A stretch of DNA of 64,000 nt from Promerops cafer (Eukaryota > Chordata > Aves > Passeriformes > Nectariniidae): NCBI GenBank assembly GCA_013398275.1, contig VZSE01002103.1, positions 1 through 64,000 on the forward strand, read 5' to 3'. Positions 42,583 to 54,743 of the stretch are shown piece by piece (the stretch's first letter is position 1; each line of letters starts with the position of its first letter). Made by a program: the position numbers and the translations under genes. Below the pieces are notes generated by a model. It was not told where the DNA came from and ran no database searches. It saw only the letters and a list, made by a program, of their open reading frames with translations.

Positions 42583-42825
42583 NNNNNNNNNNNNNNNNNN
42601 NNNNNNNNNNNNNNNNNNNNNNNNNNNNNNNNNNNNNNNNNNNNNNNNNNNNNNNNNNNNNNNNNNNNNNNNNNNNNNNNNNNNNNNNNNNNNNNNNNNN
42701 NNNNNNNNNNNNNNNNNNNNNNNNNNNNNNNNNNNNNNNNNNNNNNNNNNNNNNNNNNNNNNNNNNNNNNNNNNNNNNNNNNNNNNNNNNNNNNNNNNNN
42801 NNNNNNNNNNNNNNNNNNNNNNNNN
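42583..42825. other. Assembly gap (243 N)
   Basis: Undetermined bases placed exactly between the two copies of the 1158-bp segment. Confidence 0.98.
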
Positions 42826-43983
42826 GAGAGGGACTGCGAGGAAAAACTGAAGGTTCATTTCCATTTTTCTCAATAAATTATGCATGAAAAGCGGGAATAG
42901 TGCTCGAACTCCTGGCTCTGTGCTGTCAGGTGGAGCTGAGCACGAGCCAGGGATGGTTTCAGCAGGAAGACAGGGCTAAAAGGCAGCGAGCCCTCTCGAG
43001 GAGCTCAGCTGCTGGAACAGCAGCAGCTGCTGGGTTGTTTGCTCAAACTGCAGCTTGGAGCTCTGCTCCTGCACTTCCTGTGCTTTCCAGGAGCTGCACT
43101 TTGGGAGAGGGAACCTCCTCGGCAGCAGAGCCCTGCTGTGGGCACCTGTAACAACAGCAGCGAATAAAGATGGGCAGAACAGTTCAAAGTTCCAGCAGCA
43201 AAAGCCCCACTTTAATGTTACAGCTTGCTTTCATCCTATTTTCCAAGTTATCGTGGTTGATTCGAATTGATTTGTAACTTTCTTGCCCCTCAGTTCATTG
43301 CTTGTGAGGTGCTTGTAGGTGCACAAAGGTGTTCACGTTTTTTCTTCGGGGATTCTCACAGGACAGACTTCTTCTTTGTCCCAGATGCAAACTGCCTCCT
43401 CACAAGAACAGCTTGTTATGCAAACTGATTCTCATTCTTATGATGCTTTCCATGGGAACTTATCAGGCTGAATTCAGCTGAAATAGCAAGGCCTGATTCT
43501 ACAAGGCCTCTCTCTCATAAGGTTTTACCTCGATGCAACAGGCACCTGAGGAGCTGCTGAGCTGTGCGAGGTGTCAGTGATCCCAGCTCTTCCCGTGCTG
43601 CATTGTCCCCACCCTTCTGTCCAGCCCCAGTTTTCAGCATTCTTGAATTCTGCCCTGAATCCAAACAGGTGATTATCCCAATGAATTGTTTGTTGTGATT
43701 CCAACCTCCTCCGCTCGTTTTCTGCCCACGTCTTTGATCCTTCCCTATTGTTTCTCCCTCTTTCTCATGCTTGGGTTGCCTCTCCGTGCAGCTCCTGTGT
43801 GAATTTAACCCCGGGGTGGTTGCAGGGGGGTGGGGAGCAGCAGACTCTGCAGACTCTGCCCCTCACACAGAGTTTGCTGCATTCCTGTCCCTCTCTGTGC
43901 TTCCCCTGCTCCAGCACTCGCAGCTTGCACGCTGCTGCTGTGTGAGATGTCACTGGAATGCCATTCCTGTGCCTCCAGGAAGG
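42826..43983. repeat. Duplicated segment, copy 2 (1158 bp)
   Basis: Begins at the first base after the gap, with GAGAGGGACTGCGAGGAAAA, and ends where copy 1 ends. Unique sequence resumes at 43984. The one-base difference is at the level expected of alleles, so this is probably the second haplotype of the same locus. Confidence 0.93.
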
Positions 43984-45327
43984 TCCCCACGGAGATCTCC
44001 AGGCTCCCACCCAGGTCTGGCCACCCTCGACCATGGCGTGAGGCAGCACTGCTTGGCACTGCCCAGCCTGCAGTTTGGCATTTAGGTCCTAAATCTCCTT
44101 TTAAAACAGGGAAATTTGCTGCTTCACTGCTAAATTGGGAGGTTTCTCCTCCAATTGCAATCTGAACACTCCAACAGCTGAGTGAGGCATCTCCAGGACT
44201 TCTGGGCACCAAGGGGAGCAGGCCAGAGTCGCCTTTGAAATATTCTTTTTAAGAAGCACAGTGAACATCCCCAACAAATCCCCAGTTCCAGGCTTCCCTG
44301 GGACTTCTTTCCTTTTTTCCCTCCCCCTCACCCTCTCACCCTTCTCCTTTCCAGGAGATTATACCAGAGGCTGACAAAGTGCTAATCTTGCCGAGGATTA
44401 CACACGAGGAATCTCTATTGATTTCCTCTTTTTCTTTTACAGAAATAATAAAAGGCTGCATTGCAGGGGTTTGGGAGCTGCTGGGGATGAGAGCGCACTT
44501 TTTGCTCACATTAACTTTGAGGGTGTTGCTTGCATAAAACATTGATTTATTAGAGAACCTACAAATAATATACTTAGTAGAGAACACGTTGTGTTTATAC
44601 AAGTGGAAGTCCTCATTAGTGTCTATAATAGCTGAGACAGAATAATGCAGGCAGAGGATGTTGGTGTTATTTTTATTATTATTTTTATGTAGCGCTGTGA
44701 GTTTATGCCACGTAGTCAGTCAGACACTGTGCACTGGCTCTGTCCTCTTGGGCAAGGACTTGATTCCTAGAAATTGGATCTCATTCTGTGGTAATTTCAT
44801 TCTTTTTCTGTGGAATTTTCATGAGACTTGGACTAGTTCAAAAGGAAAATCTGTCCTGCCACCTCTCCTGGGTGGGAGAGGCTGTGTCTGGGAGAACAGA
44901 GGTTCTCCCACAGGCATTGGGTTCACACTGAGGGGGTGATACTGATACTCCTGATACCCAAAATCTGACAGAGCGATAGGAAACAGCCCTGGGCCGGCCC
45001 TGGCTCCAGGCAGTTTATTGATCCTGGTACCTGTAACTCCACGTGTGGGCGCTGCAGCTGGAGGACCCGGGCGGATCCCGCTGAGTGTGCCTCAGACCCT
45101 GAAGCCTTTGTCCCCAGATGGCACCTGGGGACAGCTCCTGGGCAAAGGGCAGAGCTCTCAGGAGGCAGATGGGGGCTGGGGTGCAGCTGCTGTCCCCAGG
45201 AGCTGCCCCAGCTGGGTTTGAGCAGTGCTGCTCACTGGAGGGGTCAGTCCCTGCTCAGCAGGGTGGACACGGCCAAGGCCAGGCTGGGGGACAAGGAGCT
45301 GTCCCAGCTGTCCCAGCTGTCCCCATG
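43984..45327. promoter_or_regulatory. Unique sequence with candidate regulatory segment (44350-44660)
   Basis: No gene. Three Otx/Pitx-type bicoid-class cores occur in about 50 bp: AGATTA (44355-44360), TAATCT (44383-44388) and GGATTA (44395-44400). They are followed by AT-rich sequence to 44660. The rest is unremarkable. Function is inferred from motifs only. Confidence 0.3.
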
Positions 45328-45508
45328 GGATCATACAAATGTTAAGGCTGGAAAAGACCTTCAGGGTCATCAAGTCCAACCCAGCCCCACCACCCTGCTC
45401 ACCACTGAACCATGTCCCCAGGGGCCACAGCCACACATTTTTTGAACACTCCCAGGGATGGGGACTCCACCACTGCCCTGGGCAGCCCCTTCCAGTGCTT
45501 GGCAATAT
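45328..45508 (-). mobile_element. CR1 LINE 3' fragment, antisense (third subfamily)
   Basis: GGATCATACAAATGTTAAGG, CTGGAAAAGACCTTCAGGGT, CATCAAGTCCAACCCAGCCC, CACTGAACCATGTCCCCAGG and GGGATGGGGACTCCACCACT, then CCTGGGCAGCCCCTTCCAGT. This is a classic avian CR1 3' UTR, distinct from the GGGGCTGCCCC group. Confidence 0.95.
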
Positions 45509-45529
45509 GAGGTCATGTTCAGGAACAAA

Positions 45530-45770
45530 ACTAAGGAGCAGTTGGAGGGGAGGCTCTGCTCAAGGCTGGCTGGGCATCTCTTGGTTGGTGATGAGCAACT
45601 GTTTTCATTTGGGTTTTATTTCCCTCTCTTCATTATTTTCCTTTTCATTCTAATTTATTATCTTATTTCTTTCATTGACTGCTCCTATCCACAAGTTTTT
45701 TCACATTTACCCTTCCAATTCTCCCCTGCATCCTGTTGGCTGTGTGGGGCTGAGTTCCAAGCTGGGAAAA
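45530..45770 (+). mobile_element. Degraded avian LTR-type repeat, second family
   Basis: TCTTGGTTGGTGATGAGCAA and CTGTTTTCATTTGGGTTTTA, then TTTCCCTCTCTTCATTATTT, CTATCCACAAGTTTTTTCAC, CCAATTCTCCCCTGCATCCT and GTGTGGGGCTGAGTTCC. From memory these follow the order of a common avian ERVL-type LTR 3' half (gtgagcaattg..., ttatctcaacccacgagtttt..., gattctctcccc...). It abuts the CR1 at 45328. No coding sequence. Confidence 0.6.
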
Positions 45771-46520
45771 GAGACAGTAGGGAAAGAGAAATGAGGATTT
45801 GTTACCCAGAACAGCCTGGCTGGGCAGGATGGGAGGGTCTCCTGGCAGTGGTGTCAGTGGAACCACAGCTGTGCTCAGGAGAAGGGAAAGGGAAGTTCTG
45901 CAGTGACAGGAGCTGTGGTGGCAGTGTCACATGGGCTGCCCCCAGGCTCCTGGGGGAGACAGCAGGCTGCAGTCTCAGAGAGGACCCCAGACACCCCCCT
46001 GAGCTTGGCTCTTCCAAAATTCGTGATAAGTGGAGGGAAGGATGTCCCAGTGTCAGTGGGTGGGTACAGATAATAAAACCCAGCAGAGGCACTGAGGCCT
46101 GGGAGCCATCTCATGGATCTGCCTACAAGCAAAACAAATGTTCATCTCCCAGACAGGGGCACGGCGGAGGAAAATGAGCTGATATTTCCTTTCATTGCCT
46201 CAGCAGAAGGTTCAGCAACAGGCAGATCCTCCTCGCTGTCCCCTCCCCTCGAGGCACAGGCAGGACCTGGTGCCTGCTGCCAGAGATTTGTCAAGAGCAA
46301 AGAGCAAAGATGAGACTGTTCCCAGTGACTCCTGCTAATCCTCCTCCTCCTGACACAGCCTGGGTCATCGTGTGCTGCTTGGTATTGATTTATTTAGATT
46401 TACCCAGAGTAATCAGGAGTGTTCCTTTGTGTACTCAAGGACGTGTGAAGGTCTCCGAAGCCAGGCAGATCACCAGCCCTCTGCTCCCTCCTTGCCATGG
46501 AGCTTCTCCCAGCAGAACTC
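45771..46520. other. Unique sequence, no gene seen
   Basis: Nothing recognised. Confidence 0.5.
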
Positions 46521-46640
46521 GGACAAGAAACAGAGAAATGGGACAAGAAAAAATGAAATGGGACAAGAAACAGTGAAATGGGACAAGAAACGGTGAAATG
46601 GGACAAGAAACGGAGAAATGGGACAAGAAACGGTGAAATT
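46521..46640. repeat. 20-bp minisatellite, six units
   Basis: Six exact-length units of GGACAAGAAACGGTGAAATG, starting at 46521, 46541, 46561, 46581, 46601 and 46621. Variation is limited to CAG/CGG, GAG/GTG and one AAAATG unit. There are no spacers. The final unit ends AAATTGG. The 20-bp period is close to two helical turns. Confidence 0.95.
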
Positions 46641-49439
46641 GGTTTAATTCTTTCCCTCCTGCCCTTCCCTCCCAGAGCGAGCACAGGCACTGGGCTTTCA
46701 CAAAGGTTGGAGTGAAGCATTTTCGGGTCAGTTCCCTCCAGTGACCACGTGCTCACAGCAAGGGCTTCTTCTGGTCAGTGCCCACTGCAGGACATTGGTT
46801 TTGAAGGGTTCATGGGTTTATAAAATCCTTCTGTGATGCCACAACCAGTAAAAAAAAAAAGTCATGGAATTCCCTCGTCCGGAGCCCAGGGTGTCCATCT
46901 GGGGTGTGATGGGAGTTAAAATGAGCTCTGCAGGTCCTTCAAGGGCTGTAGCTGCAGGGCTGGTGCCTCACGTCCCAGGTCTGGTTCTGATCACACAGGA
47001 CACTGTGCCTGATGTCCCTGTCCCTGCTGTGCCAGCTGCTCCATCTGTAGCTGCAAGCTTTACGACTCCATGAGGTTTTTATTCCCCCTCATTGCAATTA
47101 AAAGATTCCCAGGCACCTCTCGGGGAGAAAACACCTTGTCATTGGAAGCTGAGAACGTCCTGAATGCTTCCAGCCCCTGGGATGCTCAGTGTCGTCGTTC
47201 AGTCCTTTTCCCAGGAGTTCTGGCAGTTCTCCTTCAGATGTTTCTTTGTGGCAGACTCCAAACTGTATCATTGCAATGAAATGCAATGCCTGCATCCTGT
47301 CTTTTGCTCCAGCAATGGATTATTTCTCCGGGATGACCACAGAGAGCTACGGGTGAAATCCCACACCTCTAATCCCACTTCGGCTGTTATCACCCTCTTT
47401 AACTCCCCATTAATTAGGTTTCCTTCCTATCAGCAGCTCCAGAGCTTGAGTCCAACCAGCTGGAAGTCACATTTGCCTCAGTGAATGGCGTGGCTTTGAG
47501 ATGCAGCTGAAGGTTCCCCAGCCATGGCAGCGGGGTAGCAGTCAGCAGATTATTGGCACGGATTTCCTGTTTACTGCTGGAATTGCTCACCACTTTGGAG
47601 ACTAATCAGTAATTGTGACAGCTATCAACACAGTTATGAGGCTGTCACAACCTTAACTCCAGGAGAAATTGGCCATCCAAAATGCTTCTGAAGCAGTTAA
47701 CTTGGAGTTTGGGGAATACAGAAGAAAATTGTTGCTGTTGGGGCATTATTAGAAGTTCTTACCACAACACTAAATTGAGGTACCTCTTTAAACTGAGCTC
47801 ATTCCCCAAAATGTATAAGTAACTTAAATAAACAGATCCCATTTACCTGAAACTGTGGAAATCAAACAAAATCAAGGTGCAGTCAGTGCCCAAACTCCAT
47901 GGTCCCGGGAGTGGGGGTGAAATGTGCTCCCTGGAGCCCTGTGCAGCAGGGGTCTTGTGGCTGCAGGAGTGTGGAGGTCCAGGCCAGGCCAGCCCCCCGT
48001 GACCCAGAGCTCCGTGGTGCCTGCAGCTTTCCTGCCTCCCTGCCTGAGCTGGAATGTTTAATCTGAGCCAGCCTGATCTTCACAGAGGGCCTGAAGGGAA
48101 AAGGTCCTTTGGGAAGCCACTCCATTTATCATTTCACGTGTCTTTTACTTAATATCTTGTGACTAATTTCATCCCTCGCCTGAAGAATATTCGCACTAAT
48201 ATTGATTTTCCATGAACCCCACATGGATTTAGATCAGCGGGGTGATGCATATGGTAACTCAGATTTATTTCCAGGGAAGGCTGGGGATTATTGATGTGGT
48301 TAGACAGGAATAAAAGCTTTCTTTTCCCAGCCCAGGCTGCAGTTTCTCCCATGGCCGGGTTGTGGGATTTGGAGTGTTGATCCAGGCAGGTTTGCTCAGG
48401 GTGAGGAACACCCCAAAGGAGAGAGGAAGCTCAGCCCTTTCTGTACTTGTTTGTTTGGACTGTTTTAGAATGGGGAAAATTGAAAAATAAGGGAGCTTCT
48501 TATGGGATTGATTGGAAAAACTCCTGGATGGTGGCTGCTGAAATCTGAGCTAGGCTTGGCAAGGCAGTGGGGAACCTCTGGCCTTGCCAGGGTTTCTTCT
48601 TTCATTTTAGATCCTAAAGAATCTGTTCTCCATTGATGGAAATGATGATTAATTACCCCGTAAGACAAGGAATATTTTTTTGCCATCAAGAAATCCCTCC
48701 AAATTGAGAGTATTGACTTGATTCCTCCAGTGAAAATTGCCTGTACGAGAGTTTCTCCCAGAAATGACCAGAGGATAAATGATGTGTGTTCATCATCTCT
48801 AAATCAAAGCATGTGGTGTGACTCACCCCTGGCCAGCCCTGTCGTTGTTCTTATTATAGCATCTCCTACAAAGGTCACATTTAACTACTAAAAATAAACC
48901 TGTAGCCCAAAAATCCTTCATTCCTCAGCAAACAGAGCAAATGTAGGCTACTCTTGTATTAAAAGTACAGATCCAGGTCACCGAGCTGACCTACTTAGGG
49001 GATATTTTAGGGCTTCCCAAAAGATTTCACGTCCTCCAAATGTCAATCTTACTTCAGCTCCACACATCAGCATAAGTCTTCTTCATTCAGAGGAGACTCT
49101 TATTTAGATGTAGATTTTATCAAAGTTAAACCAGCTTAATATTTCTTATATGAAACTCGGGGAAAGTTGAGGTGAACTTGACTCCTGAGGTTGGCAGCAG
49201 GAGGACGATGTGAGTAAAACCTTATTTTGGTCCCAAATGATACAACTGATCCTCACCTTAGTGCCTTTGACAGCGATGTGTAATTCCACCAACAGCAGAG
49301 GGCACAGATCTTTATTTAAAAGCTGATATTTGGAGAGCAGTGTCTGAACTCAGACGGGGATTGAACCCCACAAACAACCTCATTTTCAGCCTCATTTTCA
49401 GCTCACACAATGCTGTTTTTACAGCATTCTTTGGGGTTG
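46641..49439. other. Unique sequence, no gene seen
   Basis: About 2.8 kb without a repeat family. A11 at 46850-46860. AT-rich parts at 47560-47660, 47800-47880 and 48120-48300. Open frames are short (106 codons at most). Confidence 0.5.
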
Positions 49440-49498
49440 AGAGTTGGGCTTGATGATCGTGGGTGTATTTTCTGACCTTAATGATTCTGTGATTGACG
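49440..49498 (+). mobile_element. CR1 3' tail fragment
   Basis: TTGGGCTTGATGATCGTGGG, then TCTGACCTTAATGATTCTGT and GATTGAC. It is the tail of the subfamily seen at 18632. Confidence 0.8.
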
Positions 49499-51129
49499 AT
49501 TGCCCCTGAGCAGGAGTCAGAGGATTGTGACTGGGTTGGGCTGGGTCCATCCCCTCCCGTTTGGTGACAGCCTGAGCAGGAGCCAGCAGGGAGGGAGGAA
49601 AGGGAGCACTGGGGACAGATGTGACTGCAGGAATAGCAGAATATTGGTGAGCTCGTGGTGCTTACTCTGATCTCTACTCTCGAGCATAAAAAAGTGAAAT
49701 AAAAAGGTAATGATAGCAACTGTTTGCTCTGAGTCATCAAAGGATTTCAGGGAACACATGGAGCAGCCCAGCAAGCTGATTTCAATTGGAACTGGGTATC
49801 TCAGTCCCTGTCGTAAATGTCGCGGGAAAATAAAGCCTTGCAGAAGAAATCAGATAATTAACTGATCCACCAGCATTTCACCTGACACTTTGGAGCAGAA
49901 CAAGCTTTGGCAGGAGCCCAGTGGTTCCAGGAATCCTCACTGCCCAGCACAGGGAGATCTGCAGCTTCTGGGCTTCAAAGAAAAAGAAGGAAGGGAGGAT
50001 TTTATGGCAAGAGCTCAGACAATCTTTCTCCTCTCAGTAGCCACCCCAGATGCCCAGAGTCTGGGGGGACCCACAAGGAAGCCAGCCCAGTGCTGGAAGG
50101 TTTTATTTGTTCCAGGGAATGTGTGGCCCAAGCCCCAGAGCAGTGACTCCCCCCGTTCTGCATCTCCAATCCCTGTCCCGGGGTTAATCAGCTACACAGG
50201 GCCTGAAGCGTCGTGCAAGTGGGTCCAGCAGCCTGGACTTCCCTGGAGATGCTGAGCAGGGGATCCAAGGGGGAATTCCACTGAGCAGTGCCTCCCACCT
50301 GCCCTGCCCAAACTGTTGTGGTGACCTGCAGGGCAGGGCCACATCCCGTGAAACATCCTCCAGAGGAAAGGGGCTCCAGAGGAATCCTGCCTGAGCAACG
50401 CACCCCGGGGCCGCCAGTGAGGAAGGGACACCAAGCACCCGGTGAATTTAGGGCTTTGTGTCCCTCAGAAAAGCAGCCTGGGCTGTGGTGGGTGTTAAAC
50501 ACACACCAGAGCACCCCAGCAGCTGCATGGGGTGGGGGACACGGCCCAGGCAGAACCCAAACGTTTTGCTGATTGCAGACACGAACAATAAAAGTCCCTT
50601 GGAGATTGATAATGAAAGTGAGCAGGAAATACAACCTGGTGGTACAATTTTCAATCAGCAGCTGAAGTTGTGTGTGTGCCTGGTTCCCAGTCATGCTTTT
50701 AGCAGATATTTATTAATGGTAATTAGCACAAGTTGTTGAAATGTGTCTGCTGGAAGGCAACATCAGCAGATCTCACAGTGCTGCCTTTCCCAGGGAGGGC
50801 TCAGTGCAGTACCTGAGAACAGTCCTGCTGCTTCTGTAATGAGATCTTTATTATTCTAATAATCATCATGGATGGCAATAATATTTTACACTTACAAAGA
50901 AAGCTTATTCTGAAAGGATCCCCACAGGCCTTCCAATCCTCTTCACATCCTGCAAAGGCCAACGACTCTGCTCTCGAGATCCCAGGCTGAAAACCCTGGG
51001 TGTAAATCAGGAAGCCTGTATTCCATGGATTAAAACAAAAAAAGGAAGGCAGTGGTGATGGATTAAAGCCATATTAGTGTCCAGAACTGTAGCCCCAGAA
51101 AGGAGACACTGGACACCTCTTGCTCTCGA
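49499..51129. other. Unique sequence, no gene seen
   Basis: Nothing recognised. Open frames on opposite strands overlap at 49890-50694. Confidence 0.5.
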
Positions 51130-51900
51130 GAGACATCTCTCCAAGGTCAAACACACACTGAGCTGGTGAAAGACAAGGGATGAAAAAAAAAAACCAGACA
51201 GGGAAATGAAAAATGAATACATTTAAAATGGAAATGACAGGTTAGAAATGATTGCCCAAGAAAGCCCAAATTTGCAGAAATGAGGTGATCAGGAGAATTT
51301 GGAGGCCACATAGAAGAGGGAGAGGCCAGATGCTGGTAAAGAAAGCTAAGGAACTGAATTGCTGCAGCAATGAATATGCAAAAGAAATCAGCACAGATGG
51401 AGATGAGGTGGAGCAGGGAGGGGCACCTCATTCTTCAAAATAAAGGGGGACAGAAAAAGTAAGAGGAGTTGGTGTCCAAGCAAAACAGGACAGAATATAA
51501 GGAAAATGAAATGGGAGAGAAGAAAGGAGACTGTTCTCAGGCAGGATACAAAGGGAAAAAGCTGGAAAAAAGAACAGCAGAAAGGTCCCTGTGGTCAGAG
51601 AGTCCTGGTTAAGAATTTCTTGTCGGGGAAAGGAGATGCAGTGAAGAAAGGAAAGGACAAATGTGAGCCAGCAGGAGTGTGAAGAGGAGTAAAAACACAT
51701 CAGAGCACCTAAATGGGTCAGTGTGAAAGGGGTGGGGCACCACTGTCTGAGCAGCAGCAACAAAAAAATGGTGGGGATGTGAAGGAGCTGAGAGGGTTAA
51801 GGGACAGAGAGGGGTTGAGGCTGGTCCTGGGGTGTGCAGCCTTCAAGGGCTGTTCAGGTGAGGTGGGAACGTGATGGAAAGAGGAGAAAATCGAGGAAAT
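51130..51900. other. Long purine-rich (plus strand) segment
   Basis: About 750 bp with strong A+G excess on the plus strand. In the two lines at 51481-51600 I count roughly 75-78 percent purine, without a simple repeat unit. No gene is recognised. A LINE-type coding relic is possible but not shown. Confidence 0.5.
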
Positions 51901-54743
51901 CACGGCAATGAAAGTGTGCCATGGCTGTTGCCAGTCTGGGACAGAATGGTAAAAGAGGTTCTGCTGGAGGAATGTTTATAATGAGCTTAAGATTTGGAGC
52001 TGCAAATGGGTAAATTTGTCATCAGAGGGATTTGAATACCCTAGGAAATAACAGTTTACAGAACAAGTCCCAGTTCCCTCTGGTGCTTGGACATCTCCTG
52101 AGTTTCCTTCCCCAGCAGCCACTCGATAAACAAGAGACACCACTTGTTTGAGGAGCTGTGAGGCCTCACAAAATGCTCGTGGCACACGATGACCTTGGGT
52201 GGAAGCAGCACAAAAGGCTTCAGGTGAAATGAAACAGCAGGACCAAGGATGGATCTGTGGGTAAATCTCTTCAGCTCCCAAAGGAAAGCTCTTACAAACT
52301 CTGGGAAGTGTTCAGTAAAGCCTGACAAGCTCAAGGACTTCAGCAGCAGCATCTCAAATTACAGGTGTAAAACTATTTGGATCTGGATTTTCAGGATTTT
52401 CAGGGGAGGGGGCACCACAATTGGCTGAATTTAGAAAAGGCCTCTTAGGAATAAGCAGAGCCTGGAAGGAAAGAGAGCAACTTATTCCTTAGGCTGTGCA
52501 CGCAGGAATGTGGGGTTCCTTAGGGATGGGTTGTGTTTCCTGCACTCCATTTACCCCCAAAACCCCCCAAAACAGCGACACAGACCCCAGCCTCAACCCC
52601 TTAAGTCTCACCCAGCATTTCCCTGCTGCCAGGGGAGCTGGGGGAGCCTGGAGGCACTCGCAGGCTCTTGCAGGCAGAGCTGGCTGCGGGCTGCTGCTGA
52701 CTGGCAAAGAGGCAGCTGCCAAGAGGAATCTCTAATGGTTTGGAGCTGCTTCCTTCTCCCTCAGTGCAGCCACTAATTTGAATCTCTCTCATCTACTCAG
52801 CTGCCAATTTTTGCAAAAAAACCTTGCAGAATCTTAATTATCACAGGTGCTTCTGCCATCCTTTCAGGTGGGGTTGGAATTGGCCATTGGGTTCTGAAGT
52901 TATTGCAGGAGAAGAAGTGAAGGAGTGAAAAAGTGGCTGGTTTGGTTTTTTCTCCCCTTGGGAAACCAAGCTGAAGGAGATTGATCAGCAAAGGAGTACA
53001 ACTCAGAGGTCAAGAAGTGCAGTGATGAAGGGAGAACTGTCAAGTGTCACAGTGAGTTACACGTTAAAGCAAAGAGAAAAAGCTCTTTGGTTATGTAAAT
53101 GAAATGAGGAGGAGAAAAGAGCAAGTGAGACTACTGCAGAATGAGGGGGATGTGAAATTACAGCCGTCCTCAGTAGGACTCCCAAAATAAAAGCAGGACT
53201 TGTCTCCCATTTTTAATGATGGGGATGATGACCAGGGTATCAGAAGAACAGAGCAACACTCAGGGGATACTCCTGGAGCTGATGCACGACCCCAGCCACG
53301 GGTCTGGGGCCAGCAGCAGCACTTCAGGCTCCAGGGATGCTGAGTGTCCCCTCGAGGTGGGGTCGGGATGCATCTGTCCAGAACCCAGTGCTGAAATGAT
53401 TCCCACGTGGCCCAGGTCAGACTGAAAATCCTAAACCAGCCTCGTGTGAGAAAAAATGGAAATTCCACCACATGCAGAATTCCAGATAATGACTTTGCTG
53501 TTGTTGTTGTTTTGTATAAAGCCTTTATAAGAGAGGGAGGTTCAGGGCACCCAATCATACAGATTTCAAGAGATACTTAAGATTAAATGCTTTAAACATG
53601 TCTGTGTTTGTTTCCATGTGAACAACAGGAAGGAGGGAGGGAGGAAGGAGGAAAAGCTGTTGCTGCAGAGAGCAACCACACTTTTGTATTCCCAGGGAAA
53701 AGAAGCACCTCAGGTAATTCCTGTAGTGGCTGCCACCCCAAACCCAGCACTGCCATGCACCAGGGCAAAAGTAGAGTCTGGCACAAAGCTTGGCAGCTTG
53801 GTAAATGAAAAATCTGATTGTTCTGATACATCTTCAGCAGTTTTTCCTTCCTGGAAATCTGTTTGTCTCTCCCTGAAATTGAGAGGCAGAAATGGGGAGG
53901 GCACACTGAACAAACTCCAAGAGGTTTGGTTTTACCCATCCCCAGAATTGCAGGAATTTAGACCAACATGAAGAATCTTTTCTCCAGAACATAAGAAAAA
54001 GTGAACAAAGTGTCTCTGCCACTCTTGATCATGCAATTGATATTCCTGAGGTCTGTGCAGCTCCATGAAACTTTCTCCTTCCAAAAGCTGATGGTGCTTC
54101 AGGCCAAGGGTTGTGTCAGAGCCACTCAGCCCCAGGGGCCGTGGCCAAACACAGCCCCAAAATTCCCCCCTCCACACTTTGGATCTGGAGCTGTTTGTGC
54201 TAAAACTGGAGTCAGTGCTCTCGTGCTTGTCAGTCCTGAGTAAAAGTCCAGGAGTTTTACAGTGTTCACTGCATGGAAATGAAAACTGTAGAGTATCCTG
54301 ATTTACAGAACCAATTAACTTGCTGATAAATTTGAAAATATCTACAGGGAGCTCATTAAGGGGGGAAAAAAAAATATCTCATGAATGGTGGAGTTCACAA
54401 AGCTTAACCCCGAGGTGAGAAACAATGAGCCAAACCAAATATCACTCAGGAAAACTCCAAAGCAGCCACAAGTAGTAACATCCAAGGAAGGAGCTGGACA
54501 CAGAGAGACTCCTGGGTCACCAGGGCACCTCTGCAAACAGCTTCTGCTCTGATTTACTTTGGAAGAATGTTTCTTCCAGTCTGAGTTTCTCTAGTCCTCA
54601 AGGTTGTCTGCTGTTTGCCCCAAGAGCCAGGTTTGGGCTGTATTTCCTCACAGTGCTCCCCAGCCATGAGTTATTAGCACGTTATGTACTTTTATTAGGA
54701 TTTTCCATAGAAATGCTGAACAATATTGGCCTTGGGGGCTCCT
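51901..54743. other. Unique sequence, no gene seen
   Basis: Nothing recognised beyond a GGAGGGAGGGAGGAAGGAGG tract at 53631-53650. The minus-strand open frame at 53091-53558 (155 codons) has no recognisable product. Confidence 0.45.

Noticed and set aside
46521..46640. Regular repeats considered as a CRISPR-like array
   Set aside because: Units are contiguous with no spacers, and the genome is vertebrate.
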